In this document: in pieces, positions 7,957-15,027 of the stretch
Layout: each line of letters begins with the position of its first letter
Numbering within the stretch: position 1 is the first letter of the stretch
IMG/VR virus record: IMGVR_UViG_3300024518_003081
Coordinates: 1-35,301 of that record
Length of the DNA stretch: 35,301 bases
Direction: 5' to 3' (one strand)
Source: a virus
Program-made: the position numbers and the translations under genes
Notes under the pieces: model-generated
What the model was told of the DNA's origin: nothing
Seen by the model: only the letters and a program-made list of their open reading frames with translations
Databases searched by the model: none

Positions 7957-7963
7957 GGAATAT

Positions 7964-10357
7964 TTAAAGATGTTCGATTTTCCGAACAATGAAATTATTT
8001 TCATCCTTTTTCCCGGTCAATAAAACCGGTTTACCCTCTTCAATAATCCAAGAAGAATGTTTGTAGGTGGAGGAAAATACCACACATTCCATCATATACG
8101 TGTCGTCATGAGCCATTAGGAAACACATATGCTTTCCACGCTTATCCTTGATTCGTTTAACTTGACCAATAATAACGGCAATAGCGCCCTCTGTCCCATT
8201 TCTGAGACGGTGGAAGTCCCTACATCTAAAACTGGTATAGGGATTATTGTGGAGTTCAAGCTCGCTACCGCTCAGTGGGATACCTAAGTAGAACTTCTCA
8301 TAACCAATTGCCTTACGCTTCCTATTTCCATCGAGGTCTTGCATGACTTCGACTATTAATTCGGCCAGCTTTTTCTTTCTTGGCTTATTAGGTTTTTTGC
8401 CCTTCTCCTCAGATTTAATAAGAAGTCTGACGGCTTTTAGAATGTCATTACCACCTCTGGCAAAAAATTCCGAACTAACCAAATCGCGCTCACGGTCAGT
8501 AAGACCGCTAAGAATTTTATAGCGAACAAGCAATTCTACACGATTAACGCCTAGATAATCAAGGGCTCCTGATTTAATCAGCGCCTCCATTACATTCTTC
8601 TTTACCTTACTCCCTTTAACAAAAGACTTTAGGAGAAGCTCATTAGATTCCGTAAACTTTGAGATACGCTTTAAGCTGGCCACAGAAGTCTTACCGATTC
8701 CACGAATGTGTGTAAGTCCAAACGCGATGGTTTTTTCGTCTTGCACAGCAAAATCATTATTTAACAACTTCAAACATGGTGGCACAATATTAATGTCGAA
8801 CAGACGAGCCTCGTGGACTAAAGCCTGAACCTCTTCTTTGGTATCTTGCTTATCCTCGGAGTGAGTCAACTTGGCCTTGAAATATTGCAACGGGAAATGA
8901 CGCTTAGCATAAGCTGTTTGATATCCAATAATTGCATAGGACACGCCATGAGAATTTGATACAACAAAACCATCGGCTACCCAGTTGTGCTCTGGGGTGT
9001 CCATCTCAACATCATAGGTATCGTATTCTTCTGTAAATTCTTCAATATTTACAATGGTCGCAATTCCAGTCTTATGTCCTTTATCAAACCTCTTATTTCT
9101 ACCAAGCTTGTAATCTTCCTTTTTGTGACAAGAAACACAAAGTTTAATTAAATTGTCCTCTGTATTATTTGTTCTATCACCATCTATATGATGCCACTCA
9201 ATTCTATTGGGAATCATCAGACACATTTGGCAATAATTAATATTCCAATTCTTCTCTTTTATCTTTTCAAATGCCTTCCAGTTTCCATCGATAAACCCCC
9301 AGTTTTTCCTGCCAGTAGTATCGATTAAACCATCTTTATTTCCACGTTCTTTATCTTTATGAACACAATGGTCGTAAATATACTCGTCATCATATGAATC
9401 TATGTGACACACAACCTGTCCACCAATTCCTATTTCTCCGATAGTCTTCATTGTTCCATCTGGAGTCATAAATTTATGGTCAAGTGTACATGTAATACCA
9501 CGCCCACCATTGTCGGTCACCCTAACCATTTTCTTTTTTCCATTAAAGTGTATTGTCTTAATTGGCATAGGACGAATTCTGCCGTCCGCACAAACGGCCA
9601 TACATTTGCCATAACCTTTACTCCGAAGCTTTTTACGCAAAGGGATTTTCTGACAATCCTTAGCATATTGGTAATCATTAACTAACTTATATAGATGCTC
9701 AACAGTATAAAGACCAGAAGAATGCTGGTTTGCTGCGCCACGATTTAATACTGTATCACCACTAGCGCACTTATTAAATCCGTATCCACTAAACTTTTCA
9801 ATCCAGCCAAAGATTTCCTCGGCAATCTCTTTGTCGTGTCCACGACCAGCCGCTCCTTCAAGAAACATGACCTTGACCTTGGCCATAACATCGGCCTTTT
9901 TCTTACCCACAGCCTTACGAGCTTTATCGGCATCCTCAAGGGAGAATCCCGCGAAGTCCGTGCAGATACGCATGATTTGTTCTTGATAAACAGGCACTCC
10001 ACAAGTAGGGGCGAAGATTGGCTCTAGTGTTTCGTGGACATATTCGGGTTCAAGTCGTCCTTGCTTGACCTCTTGATAGGTCTCAGTAATTGAGAAATAC
10101 TTACCCGGCTTATCTTCTTTCTCACGATACTCAGCCTCCAAACAGCCTGGTCGGATTAAACTAATAACATCCGATAGCTCCTCAATATTACGAGGCTTAA
10201 GTTCCTTCGAATACTTCTTGCCTAAAGACCCTTCTAGCTGAAAAATACCTCTGGTGAAGCCGGAATTAATCAGGTCCCAGGTGGCCTCGCACTCTAAATT
10301 AATATCGTCGAAGTCGAGCTTATCGAATTGGCAGCCGCACTTAAACTTGTGTTTCAT
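7964..10357 (-). CDS. dnaE: DNA polymerase III alpha, C-terminal part, with an intein
   Basis: Predicted 797-residue precursor of the C-terminal half of a bacterial-type replicative polymerase. Residues 1-196 match the region just after the palm (GFTRGIFQLEG, ELKPRNIEELSDVISLIRPG, VPVYQEQIMRICTDFAGFSL, DADKARKAVGKKK, KFSGYGFNK). Residues 197-468 are an intein. Residues 469-797 resume at SHGVSYAIIGYQTAYAKRHF, then continue through a helix-hairpin-helix region (ALIKSGALDYLG) and an OB-fold region (AVIIGQVKRIKD, CVVFSS), and stop there, without the extended tau-binding tail. The spliced product would be 525 residues. The catalytic Asp residues are absent; they lie in the separate gene at 12833-14764. 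The ATG at 10357 overlaps the thymidine kinase gene by 17 bases. Confidence 0.92.
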   Translation of the reverse strand: MKHKFKCGCQFDKLDFDDINLECEATWDLINSGFTRGIFQLEGSLGKKYSKELKPRNIEELSDVISLIRPGCLEAEYREKEDKPGKYFSITETYQEVKQGRLEPEYVHETLEPIFAPTCGVPVYQEQIMRICTDFAGFSLEDADKARKAVGKKKADVMAKVKVMFLEGAAGRGHDKEIAEEIFGWIEKFSGYGFNKCASGDTVLNRGAANQHSSGLYTVEHLYKLVNDYQYAKDCQKIPLRKKLRSKGYGKCMAVCADGRIRPMPIKTIHFNGKKKMVRVTDNGGRGITCTLDHKFMTPDGTMKTIGEIGIGGQVVCHIDSYDDEYIYDHCVHKDKERGNKDGLIDTTGRKNWGFIDGNWKAFEKIKEKNWNINYCQMCLMIPNRIEWHHIDGDRTNNTEDNLIKLCVSCHKKEDYKLGRNKRFDKGHKTGIATIVNIEEFTEEYDTYDVEMDTPEHNWVADGFVVSNSHGVSYAIIGYQTAYAKRHFPLQYFKAKLTHSEDKQDTKEEVQALVHEARLFDINIVPPCLKLLNNDFAVQDEKTIAFGLTHIRGIGKTSVASLKRISKFTESNELLLKSFVKGSKVKKNVMEALIKSGALDYLGVNRVELLVRYKILSGLTDRERDLVSSEFFARGGNDILKAVRLLIKSEEKGKKPNKPRKKKLAELIVEVMQDLDGNRKRKAIGYEKFYLGIPLSGSELELHNNPYTSFRCRDFHRLRNGTEGAIAVIIGQVKRIKDKRGKHMCFLMAHDDTYMMECVVFSSTYKHSSWIIEEGKPVLLTGKKDENNFIVRKIEHL
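8954..9769 (-). mobile_element. Class 1 intein with HNH endonuclease in DnaE
   Basis: A 272-residue in-frame insertion between FSGYGFNK and SHGVSYA of the polymerase. It starts with Cys (CASGDTVLN) and has a block B-like ITCTLDHKFMTPDG. It ends in a block F/G-like segment, EEYDTYDVEMDTPEHNWVAD, then GFVVSN before a Ser +1 residue. The penultimate Ser instead of His is also seen in cyanobacterial DnaE inteins. The middle carries an HNH-type endonuclease: CxxC at intein residues 180 and 183, WHHIDGDRTNNTEDNLIKLC, and a second CxxC-H at 211-215. It should splice out autocatalytically. Borders follow from alignment with the uninterrupted DnaE motif FNKSHS. Confidence 0.92.
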
Positions 10358-10919
10358 TTATTTTCATACCCTTCTTCCAACAGTCAAAGCATCTTGGTTC
10401 ATACATATCGGCGCCACCCACTACGGTCTGGCGCGTATCATTGGTTGTTCTGAATGTCCTTGTGGCCGTATCAATTTTTCTACACTTGACGCAAACTGCC
10501 TTGAGCGAAACAATACAATCGGCAACCGATAGAAGATAGGGCATCGGGCCAAATGGAAATCCTTGGAAATCATTAGCAAGGCCGGCGCAAATAATATCTC
10601 TATCTAGAAGTTTACGAATAAGCCAGCAAAATTTGTCTGTATTAAAGAACTGACATTCGTCAAAAAACAAAACCCTATCTGGACTATATTTAGTGGCGTA
10701 AAATCCATTAAACCAAAGCTTATCTGGATTGTGCCTATCTAACATACCAGCCGGTATTTCTCGACCATCGTGAGTAGCGATTCCTTCAACGGAATATCTA
10801 TCATCATTAGATGGTTTGTAAACGGCAATCTTATTGCCAGCGATTAAATTAGACTTCGCAATAGAGATAAGTTTAGAAGTTTTGCCAGACCACATTGGAC
10901 CAGTAATCACTGTTAACAT
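10341..10919 (-). CDS. tdk: Thymidine kinase (type II)
   Basis: Predicted 192-residue ATP-dependent thymidine/deoxyuridine kinase of the salvage pathway. Walker A GPMWSGKTSKL is at residues 7-17, and the FFDECQFF Walker B segment carries the likely catalytic Glu at 88. The lasso loop is VVGGADMYEPRC near 167-177. A structural zinc site is formed by C143-x2-C146 and C177-x2-C180. Length is normal for the family, so the gene is intact although a homing endonuclease gene overlaps its start by 7 bases. The start ATG at 10919 has GAGGC about 6 bases upstream. It lies between the two polymerase halves. With ThyX and dUTPase it would support dTTP supply. Confidence 0.93.
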   Translation of the reverse strand: MLTVITGPMWSGKTSKLISIAKSNLIAGNKIAVYKPSNDDRYSVEGIATHDGREIPAGMLDRHNPDKLWFNGFYATKYSPDRVLFFDECQFFNTDKFCWLIRKLLDRDIICAGLANDFQGFPFGPMPYLLSVADCIVSLKAVCVKCRKIDTATRTFRTTNDTRQTVVGGADMYEPRCFDCWKKGMKINETQV

Positions 10920-11554
10920 ACGGAAGCCTCGATATAGCTCAGATATTTAGAGTGCTTTCTTACCAAGAAGAAATTTAATGGCGCCGAATATATCCAATCA
11001 CAAAGATTTTTAGAATCTGTAGTAGAATACGCAATTTTTGATATCTTACTATTGTTGTGTTTTAGGATACTTCTCTTATTAAAACTAAGCGTTTTATGTA
11101 GGTAGTCAGATAGTCCATTCAAAAAGTCATAAGAACCAAGAATAATGGTATAAAGCTTATTTGAACTATTACAAATACAGCCGTCGCCATCTATATATCC
11201 TCTAATAAAGTCTTTCATAAACAGACCGCTGGTTGGCCATTTCAAAGTTAACGATTTGTTTGATTTTAAACCATAAGAATTCAACAATTTTGCAAACTTA
11301 ACAGAATGAATTCTCATTCGTAAAGAATTCTCTCCATTAAAACCATCTTTTCTTTTAACGATATCAAACCTTGGATTTAATTCTAAATTGTATTTTAACC
11401 ATCCACCAATCTGTTTAAGGATATAGCCGTCTGACTCCTTTAATTTTATCTCAAGCCCACCTTTATGGATATAGCCGTCTGCATAAATAAGACCAAGTAT
11501 ATACGACCATTCCCCAGACATAGATGGTATTAGTATATCTTTTGCCTTAGCCAT
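10913..11554 (-). CDS. Free-standing LAGLIDADG homing endonuclease
   Basis: Predicted 213-residue homing endonuclease. Two LAGLIDADG motifs are visible: WSYILGLIYADGYI (about residues 16-29) and MKDFIRGYIDGDGCI (about 112-126), the arrangement of a single-chain, two-motif enzyme. There are no intein splicing blocks at either end, so it is a stand-alone gene. The ATG at 11554 overlaps the upstream stop (TAATG), and the stop overlaps the thymidine kinase start by 7 bases, so it has inserted without breaking its neighbours. Base composition is more AT-rich than the flanking genes, consistent with later acquisition. The natural target site is unknown. Confidence 0.88.
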   Translation of the reverse strand: MAKAKDILIPSMSGEWSYILGLIYADGYIHKGGLEIKLKESDGYILKQIGGWLKYNLELNPRFDIVKRKDGFNGENSLRMRIHSVKFAKLLNSYGLKSNKSLTLKWPTSGLFMKDFIRGYIDGDGCICNSSNKLYTIILGSYDFLNGLSDYLHKTLSFNKRSILKHNNSKISKIAYSTTDSKNLCDWIYSAPLNFFLVRKHSKYLSYIEASVC

Positions 11555-11841
11555 TATTGACCAGTCTTTCTTCTAAATTCCCGCTCTAAAGTTTTGCGGT
11601 CTTCAGCTTGCTGCGCTTTATTTAATGAGCCCTCACCCAAATCATGACCGTATTCCTTTTTATACCAGTCCCCGGCAAATACCTTATTTACATTTTCTGG
11701 CATTTGTGGAATGAATTTAATAACCCTCTTCATTGTATATCCACATTCACAAGCAAATGTCTTTTTGGGGTTAGTGCTTATTGGAAGATTTAAAACGGTT
11801 ACATTTTTACATTCACAACAGCGATAAGCGTAATTAGGCAT
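11554..11841 (-). CDS. FmdB-type zinc-ribbon protein
   Basis: Predicted 95-residue protein. The N-terminus MPNYAYRCCECKNV, followed by ACECGY and MKRVIKF, matches the FmdB/CxxC_CxxC regulatory zinc-ribbon family (P-x-Y-x-Y-x-C-x2-C ... C-x-C-G). The C-terminal half is charged and probably helical. Members are common as small nucleic-acid or protein-binding modules in phages, but their function is mostly unknown. The ATG at 11841 overlaps the preceding gene by 8 bases, and its stop is fused to the homing endonuclease start. A role as a transcription or replication accessory factor is only inference. Confidence 0.75.
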   Translation of the reverse strand: MPNYAYRCCECKNVTVLNLPISTNPKKTFACECGYTMKRVIKFIPQMPENVNKVFAGDWYKKEYGHDLGEGSLNKAQQAEDRKTLEREFRRKTGQ

Positions 11842-12313
11842 TTGGAATTTCCCACCTCTGGCACCACACTCCTTCGCTGATTATAGTGGTTTTTTTAACC
11901 AGGGCAAGCATGAATCTCTTCTTATCTCCACCGTTGGCGAACTTGACATCGGAAGCTGGATTAAAAAGAAATTCTTTGAGTGTCGTTGGGTCAAATAAAT
12001 AAACCTCAAACTTGTCGGTAGACGGACAAACGTAAACAATACGGTCGGCCTTGGTCTTACAGATTCCGGTCATACCTTTATTGTTGGCCACCTCAAAGCA
12101 CATATTGCCAGTTCTCTTGCTCATTTTGTCGTATTTAATTTCCAGGTCCATAGGTTTATCCATGTCGCCTTCTGGATAATATCGAATATCGCCACGTTTT
12201 TGCTCCCGCTTACCTTCGAGTTCATGGGCGACAAATCCTCGGTCGATTAAATAATCAAGGACTGCGTCGACAGCCACCTGGCTCTCGGCAAGGTCTTTAA
12301 GGAAGTTGCCCAT
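11834..12313 (-). CDS. PD-(D/E)XK nuclease-like protein
   Basis: Predicted 159-residue protein that looks like a small PD-(D/E)XK enzyme. An N-terminal helix (VAVDAVLDYLIDRGF) is followed by GDIRYYPEGDMDKPMDLEIK, giving an Asp and a downstream E-x-K (LEIKYD, about residues 57-62), the core catalytic arrangement. KTKADRIVYVC (about residues 87-97) resembles the next core strand of such folds. It lacks any obvious extra domain. Small nucleases of this kind in phages process branched DNA, degrade host DNA or are inactive. Start and stop overlap both neighbours (TAATG with dUTPase, 8 bases with the zinc-ribbon gene). Fold assignment is moderate; substrate unknown. Confidence 0.6.
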   Translation of the reverse strand: MGNFLKDLAESQVAVDAVLDYLIDRGFVAHELEGKREQKRGDIRYYPEGDMDKPMDLEIKYDKMSKRTGNMCFEVANNKGMTGICKTKADRIVYVCPSTDKFEVYLFDPTTLKEFLFNPASDVKFANGGDKKRFMLALVKKTTIISEGVWCQRWEIPNA

Positions 12314-12840
12314 TATTTCGTTCCAGTCGAGCCAAGCCCATCTTCTCCCCTAGCAGAATCGGACAACTCACTTACTTGCTCAAACTTGGCGCGAGGAGCA
12401 CGTTTGAGAACAAACTGCGCGACTCTTGTTTCAGGTTTAATAACTCGCCATTTATTTGTGTTGTTATGTAACAAAACCATACATGGTCCTCTGTAGCCTG
12501 AATCTATAGTTCCCGGAGCATTAGCTACAACCAAACCTCGCTTTGCCATCCCGCTTCTAGAACGAACTTGCATTTCCCAACCAGGCTGCAGCTCGATTTT
12601 TAATCCAAGGTCAAGAACAGCTGTGAGTCCTGGTCCAATAATACAATCATTGGCGACTGGAATAATAGAATTGTTCTTTTCGTCGAAAAACTTGTACGTA
12701 GATATTAAGTCTTGCAAAACACTAGGGTTCCATTTCTTATTTGAGACAAAAGAAACATCAGCACCAGCGTCGCCTGGTTTGGCATAAAAGGGAATCTTCG
12801 CATCTTTGTGTGTCAAAACAATCTTTACTACACTATCCAT
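12313..12840 (-). CDS. dut: dUTP diphosphatase (trimeric dUTPase)
   Basis: Predicted 175-residue dUTPase that hydrolyses dUTP to dUMP and pyrophosphate. It keeps uracil out of DNA and feeds ThyX. All five motifs are present: KPGDAGADV (21-29), RSRSGMAKRGL (93-103), NAPGTIDSGYRGPCMVLLHN (107-126), ETRVAQFVL (137-145) and RGEDGLGSTG (164-173), where Leu replaces the usual Phe/aromatic in the last. Between motif I and the PG turn at 70 there is an insert of roughly 25 residues, so the chain is longer than the usual 140-150. The ATG at 12840 shares eight bases with the end of the polymerase N-terminal gene. Confidence 0.94.
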   Translation of the reverse strand: MDSVVKIVLTHKDAKIPFYAKPGDAGADVSFVSNKKWNPSVLQDLISTYKFFDEKNNSIIPVANDCIIGPGLTAVLDLGLKIELQPGWEMQVRSRSGMAKRGLVVANAPGTIDSGYRGPCMVLLHNNTNKWRVIKPETRVAQFVLKRAPRAKFEQVSELSDSARGEDGLGSTGTK

Positions 12841-14764
12841 TTATATCCTCCTCGATATCGGCTAATACATCCATTGTTACGATTCCCAAAGCATCCATTT
12901 TTAAATAACCGAGGTCATCTAATACTTCCATATCCCACTCAGAAGTGTAATACTTACCGGTAGTATTCCACCTAAGTGGGAAGCCATTCTCAAATGGCTC
13001 ATCTGAAATAACCACGCCGGCAGCATGGGTACCGCGACCTCGTGGACAACCTTCAAGCTTCCGAGCAACCCTAAAGAGACGTGGGTATTTTTCCGAATAC
13101 TCCCTGATTTTGTCACTTGCTTCAATCGCATCAGCGATACTCATCGGCACATTGTGTTTCTTTGGAATAAAACGCGTCATAACGTTAGCGTCTTCGTATT
13201 CCATGCCGCCAGATTTACCCAATACTTTGGCCGCATCCTTAAGAGCCGCCTTAGACTTCATCCCTTGCCATGTCCCAATTTGGGCAACTCGGTCCTCGCC
13301 AAATCGCTCAGCAATATATCTGACAACGTCCATGCGCCGAGACTTGGGAAAGTCCGAATCAATATCGGCCAGCGAGCCTTTACGTCCTACGTTATAGAAT
13401 CTCTCCCAAATTAAGCCATACTTAAGAGGGTCAATTTTAGTAATACCAAGACAGAACGAAACCATCGAGCCGGCAGCTGACCCGCGACCTGGCCCCACTT
13501 TAATTCCCTGGCGCCGAGCCCAGTCAATGATATCCCAGACAATTAGGAAATAATCCGTGAGGTCTGCGTCCTTGATGTCGGCCAACTCTTTTTTCAGGCG
13601 GGCCAGATGAACCTTGGACATTTCTGAAACAGGTCCATAGACCTTCTCATATCCAGCAGCTATCAATAAGCGCAGGTAATGATATCCAGGGTCATCTTTT
13701 ACTTTCTCCTGAATCTCGATTGGAACAAATGCATATTTGGGCAAATGGAGTCCTGTCTTAATGTCATACTCCATAATCCTGTCTGCAATTTTGGCAGACT
13801 CTTCCACCTCGCCCTGAAGAATATCCGATAAACGACTCTCGCCATATTCGTTAATGATGTTCTCGTTTAGAATGTGATGGCCATCCTTTAGCCAATACTC
13901 CTTTGTAGAATAATACATACGGCATTCTTCCAACTTACAGTTGTGTCTGTGAGTTGGGTCGCCACATTTATCGTCTTCACATCTACCACGAGCCCACTTA
14001 ATATCACACTCTGTTGGCACATCAAACGTCTTTTTGGTCTTGCCAATAGTTCTAACGGCCCAAATAGCTTCGTGTCCCTCAGAGTCGTTCCTATCGATAT
14101 AATGGGAGTCTTGAGTCGCTACAACTTTAATCCCATATTTTTTACCAATACGGCGAAGTATCAAGTTTAATTTTAGTTGGACATCAAGCCCACCATCCAT
14201 TACTTCTAGGTAAAATCTATCCCCGAAAATCTCCCGATATTTCAGAACATATTTAACAGCCGCGCCATATTCTTCATTAAGTATGGCCTGATTAATTTGA
14301 TTCTTAAGGCAGCCGGATAGACAAATAATTCCATTGCTGAATTCGCGGAGGTCATTAAATCCAATGGTCGGACTGTAATAAAATTGTTTGTTGGCGCGCG
14401 TCACCAACTTCATTAAATTGACCCAGCCCTCATAGTTCATGGCCATGAGAGTGACGTGACCCTTTTTACGCTGCTTGGAACGAATCGCCTTTTTGGTTTC
14501 CTTATCCATATCCTCGCTAGGAGGTTTGGCATCTGGCACGAAATAAAACTCACAGCCTAGGATTGGCTTAATACCTTTCTTTCGGCACTCAGTATGAAAT
14601 ATAGGGGCGCCGCCAATATTTCCGTGGTCAGTTAGGGCAATAGAACTCCAACTAAATTCCACAGCACGCTGAACAATATCCGGGATTTTACTAATCGCGT
14701 CAAGCTCACTATAGTTGCTATGTATATGTAGGTGTGCCATCGGCACCTTCTGATATTTACTCAT
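12833..14764 (-). CDS. dnaE: DNA polymerase III alpha, N-terminal part (PHP and catalytic palm)
   Basis: Predicted 643-residue N-terminal half of a bacterial replicative polymerase. The PHP domain is at residues 8-240, with HLHIHSNYSELD, ALTDHGNI, ILGCEFYF and ATQDSHYI; its metal-binding His/Asp residues are largely kept, so it may be catalytically active. A Cys/His-rich insert lies at 253-281 (C262, C267, H272, H274, C276, C281). The palm has GPGRGSAAGS (424-433) and the catalytic pair D467/D469 in LADIDSDF. The third Asp, D624, is in YLKMDALGI. The protein stops 19 residues after D624, whereas E. coli DnaE runs to about 1160 residues. The start ATG at 14764 has GAGGAAA upstream. Fingers and beyond are encoded at 7964-10357. 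Confidence 0.93.
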   Translation of the reverse strand: MSKYQKVPMAHLHIHSNYSELDAISKIPDIVQRAVEFSWSSIALTDHGNIGGAPIFHTECRKKGIKPILGCEFYFVPDAKPPSEDMDKETKKAIRSKQRKKGHVTLMAMNYEGWVNLMKLVTRANKQFYYSPTIGFNDLREFSNGIICLSGCLKNQINQAILNEEYGAAVKYVLKYREIFGDRFYLEVMDGGLDVQLKLNLILRRIGKKYGIKVVATQDSHYIDRNDSEGHEAIWAVRTIGKTKKTFDVPTECDIKWARGRCEDDKCGDPTHRHNCKLEECRMYYSTKEYWLKDGHHILNENIINEYGESRLSDILQGEVEESAKIADRIMEYDIKTGLHLPKYAFVPIEIQEKVKDDPGYHYLRLLIAAGYEKVYGPVSEMSKVHLARLKKELADIKDADLTDYFLIVWDIIDWARRQGIKVGPGRGSAAGSMVSFCLGITKIDPLKYGLIWERFYNVGRKGSLADIDSDFPKSRRMDVVRYIAERFGEDRVAQIGTWQGMKSKAALKDAAKVLGKSGGMEYEDANVMTRFIPKKHNVPMSIADAIEASDKIREYSEKYPRLFRVARKLEGCPRGRGTHAAGVVISDEPFENGFPLRWNTTGKYYTSEWDMEVLDDLGYLKMDALGIVTMDVLADIEEDING

Positions 14765-14772
14765 TTATTTCC

Positions 14773-15027
14773 TCATGCTGCGGGGTTAGGTTTTGGACTA
14801 TACGGCCCGGTAGGTGTCGGCTTTGGTTTCCCGCCATGTAACACCCTGAAAAATACTCTAATCGCATCCTTACTAATATTCATTTCGTCGTCTACATACT
14901 TCGGAATCTCTCCCTGACGGGATTGTTTATAGTTCCAAATTATTAAACGACCACGACCTTTCTTAGACTTCTTCGCCCAAATCAAAGTATTATCGTATAA
15001 TCGCACCACCGTCAGGTTCTCGTTCAT
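14773..15027 (-). CDS. Hypothetical 84-residue protein
   Basis: Not recognised. The first 60 residues are basic and mixed alpha/beta (LTVVRLYDNTLIWAKKSKKG and RLIIWNY), and the last 20 are Pro/Gly-rich (KPKPTPTGPYSPKPNP), as in a flexible tail. I chose the internal ATG at 15027, preceded by GGTGGTGAG, rather than the ATG at 15060, which lies deeper inside the preceding nuclease gene. Even so the two genes overlap by 38 bases in different frames, one of the longest overlaps in the window. Its TGA lies within the leader of the polymerase N-terminal gene. Confidence 0.6.
   Translation of the reverse strand: MNENLTVVRLYDNTLIWAKKSKKGRGRLIIWNYKQSRQGEIPKYVDDEMNISKDAIRVFFRVLHGGKPKPTPTGPYSPKPNPAA

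Noticed and set aside
10358-12832. Split intein joining the two polymerase parts
   Set aside because: The N-terminal gene ends in polymerase sequence with no following Cys-led splicing block, and the C-terminal gene starts with polymerase-like sequence, not a 30-45 residue segment ending in HN or SN.
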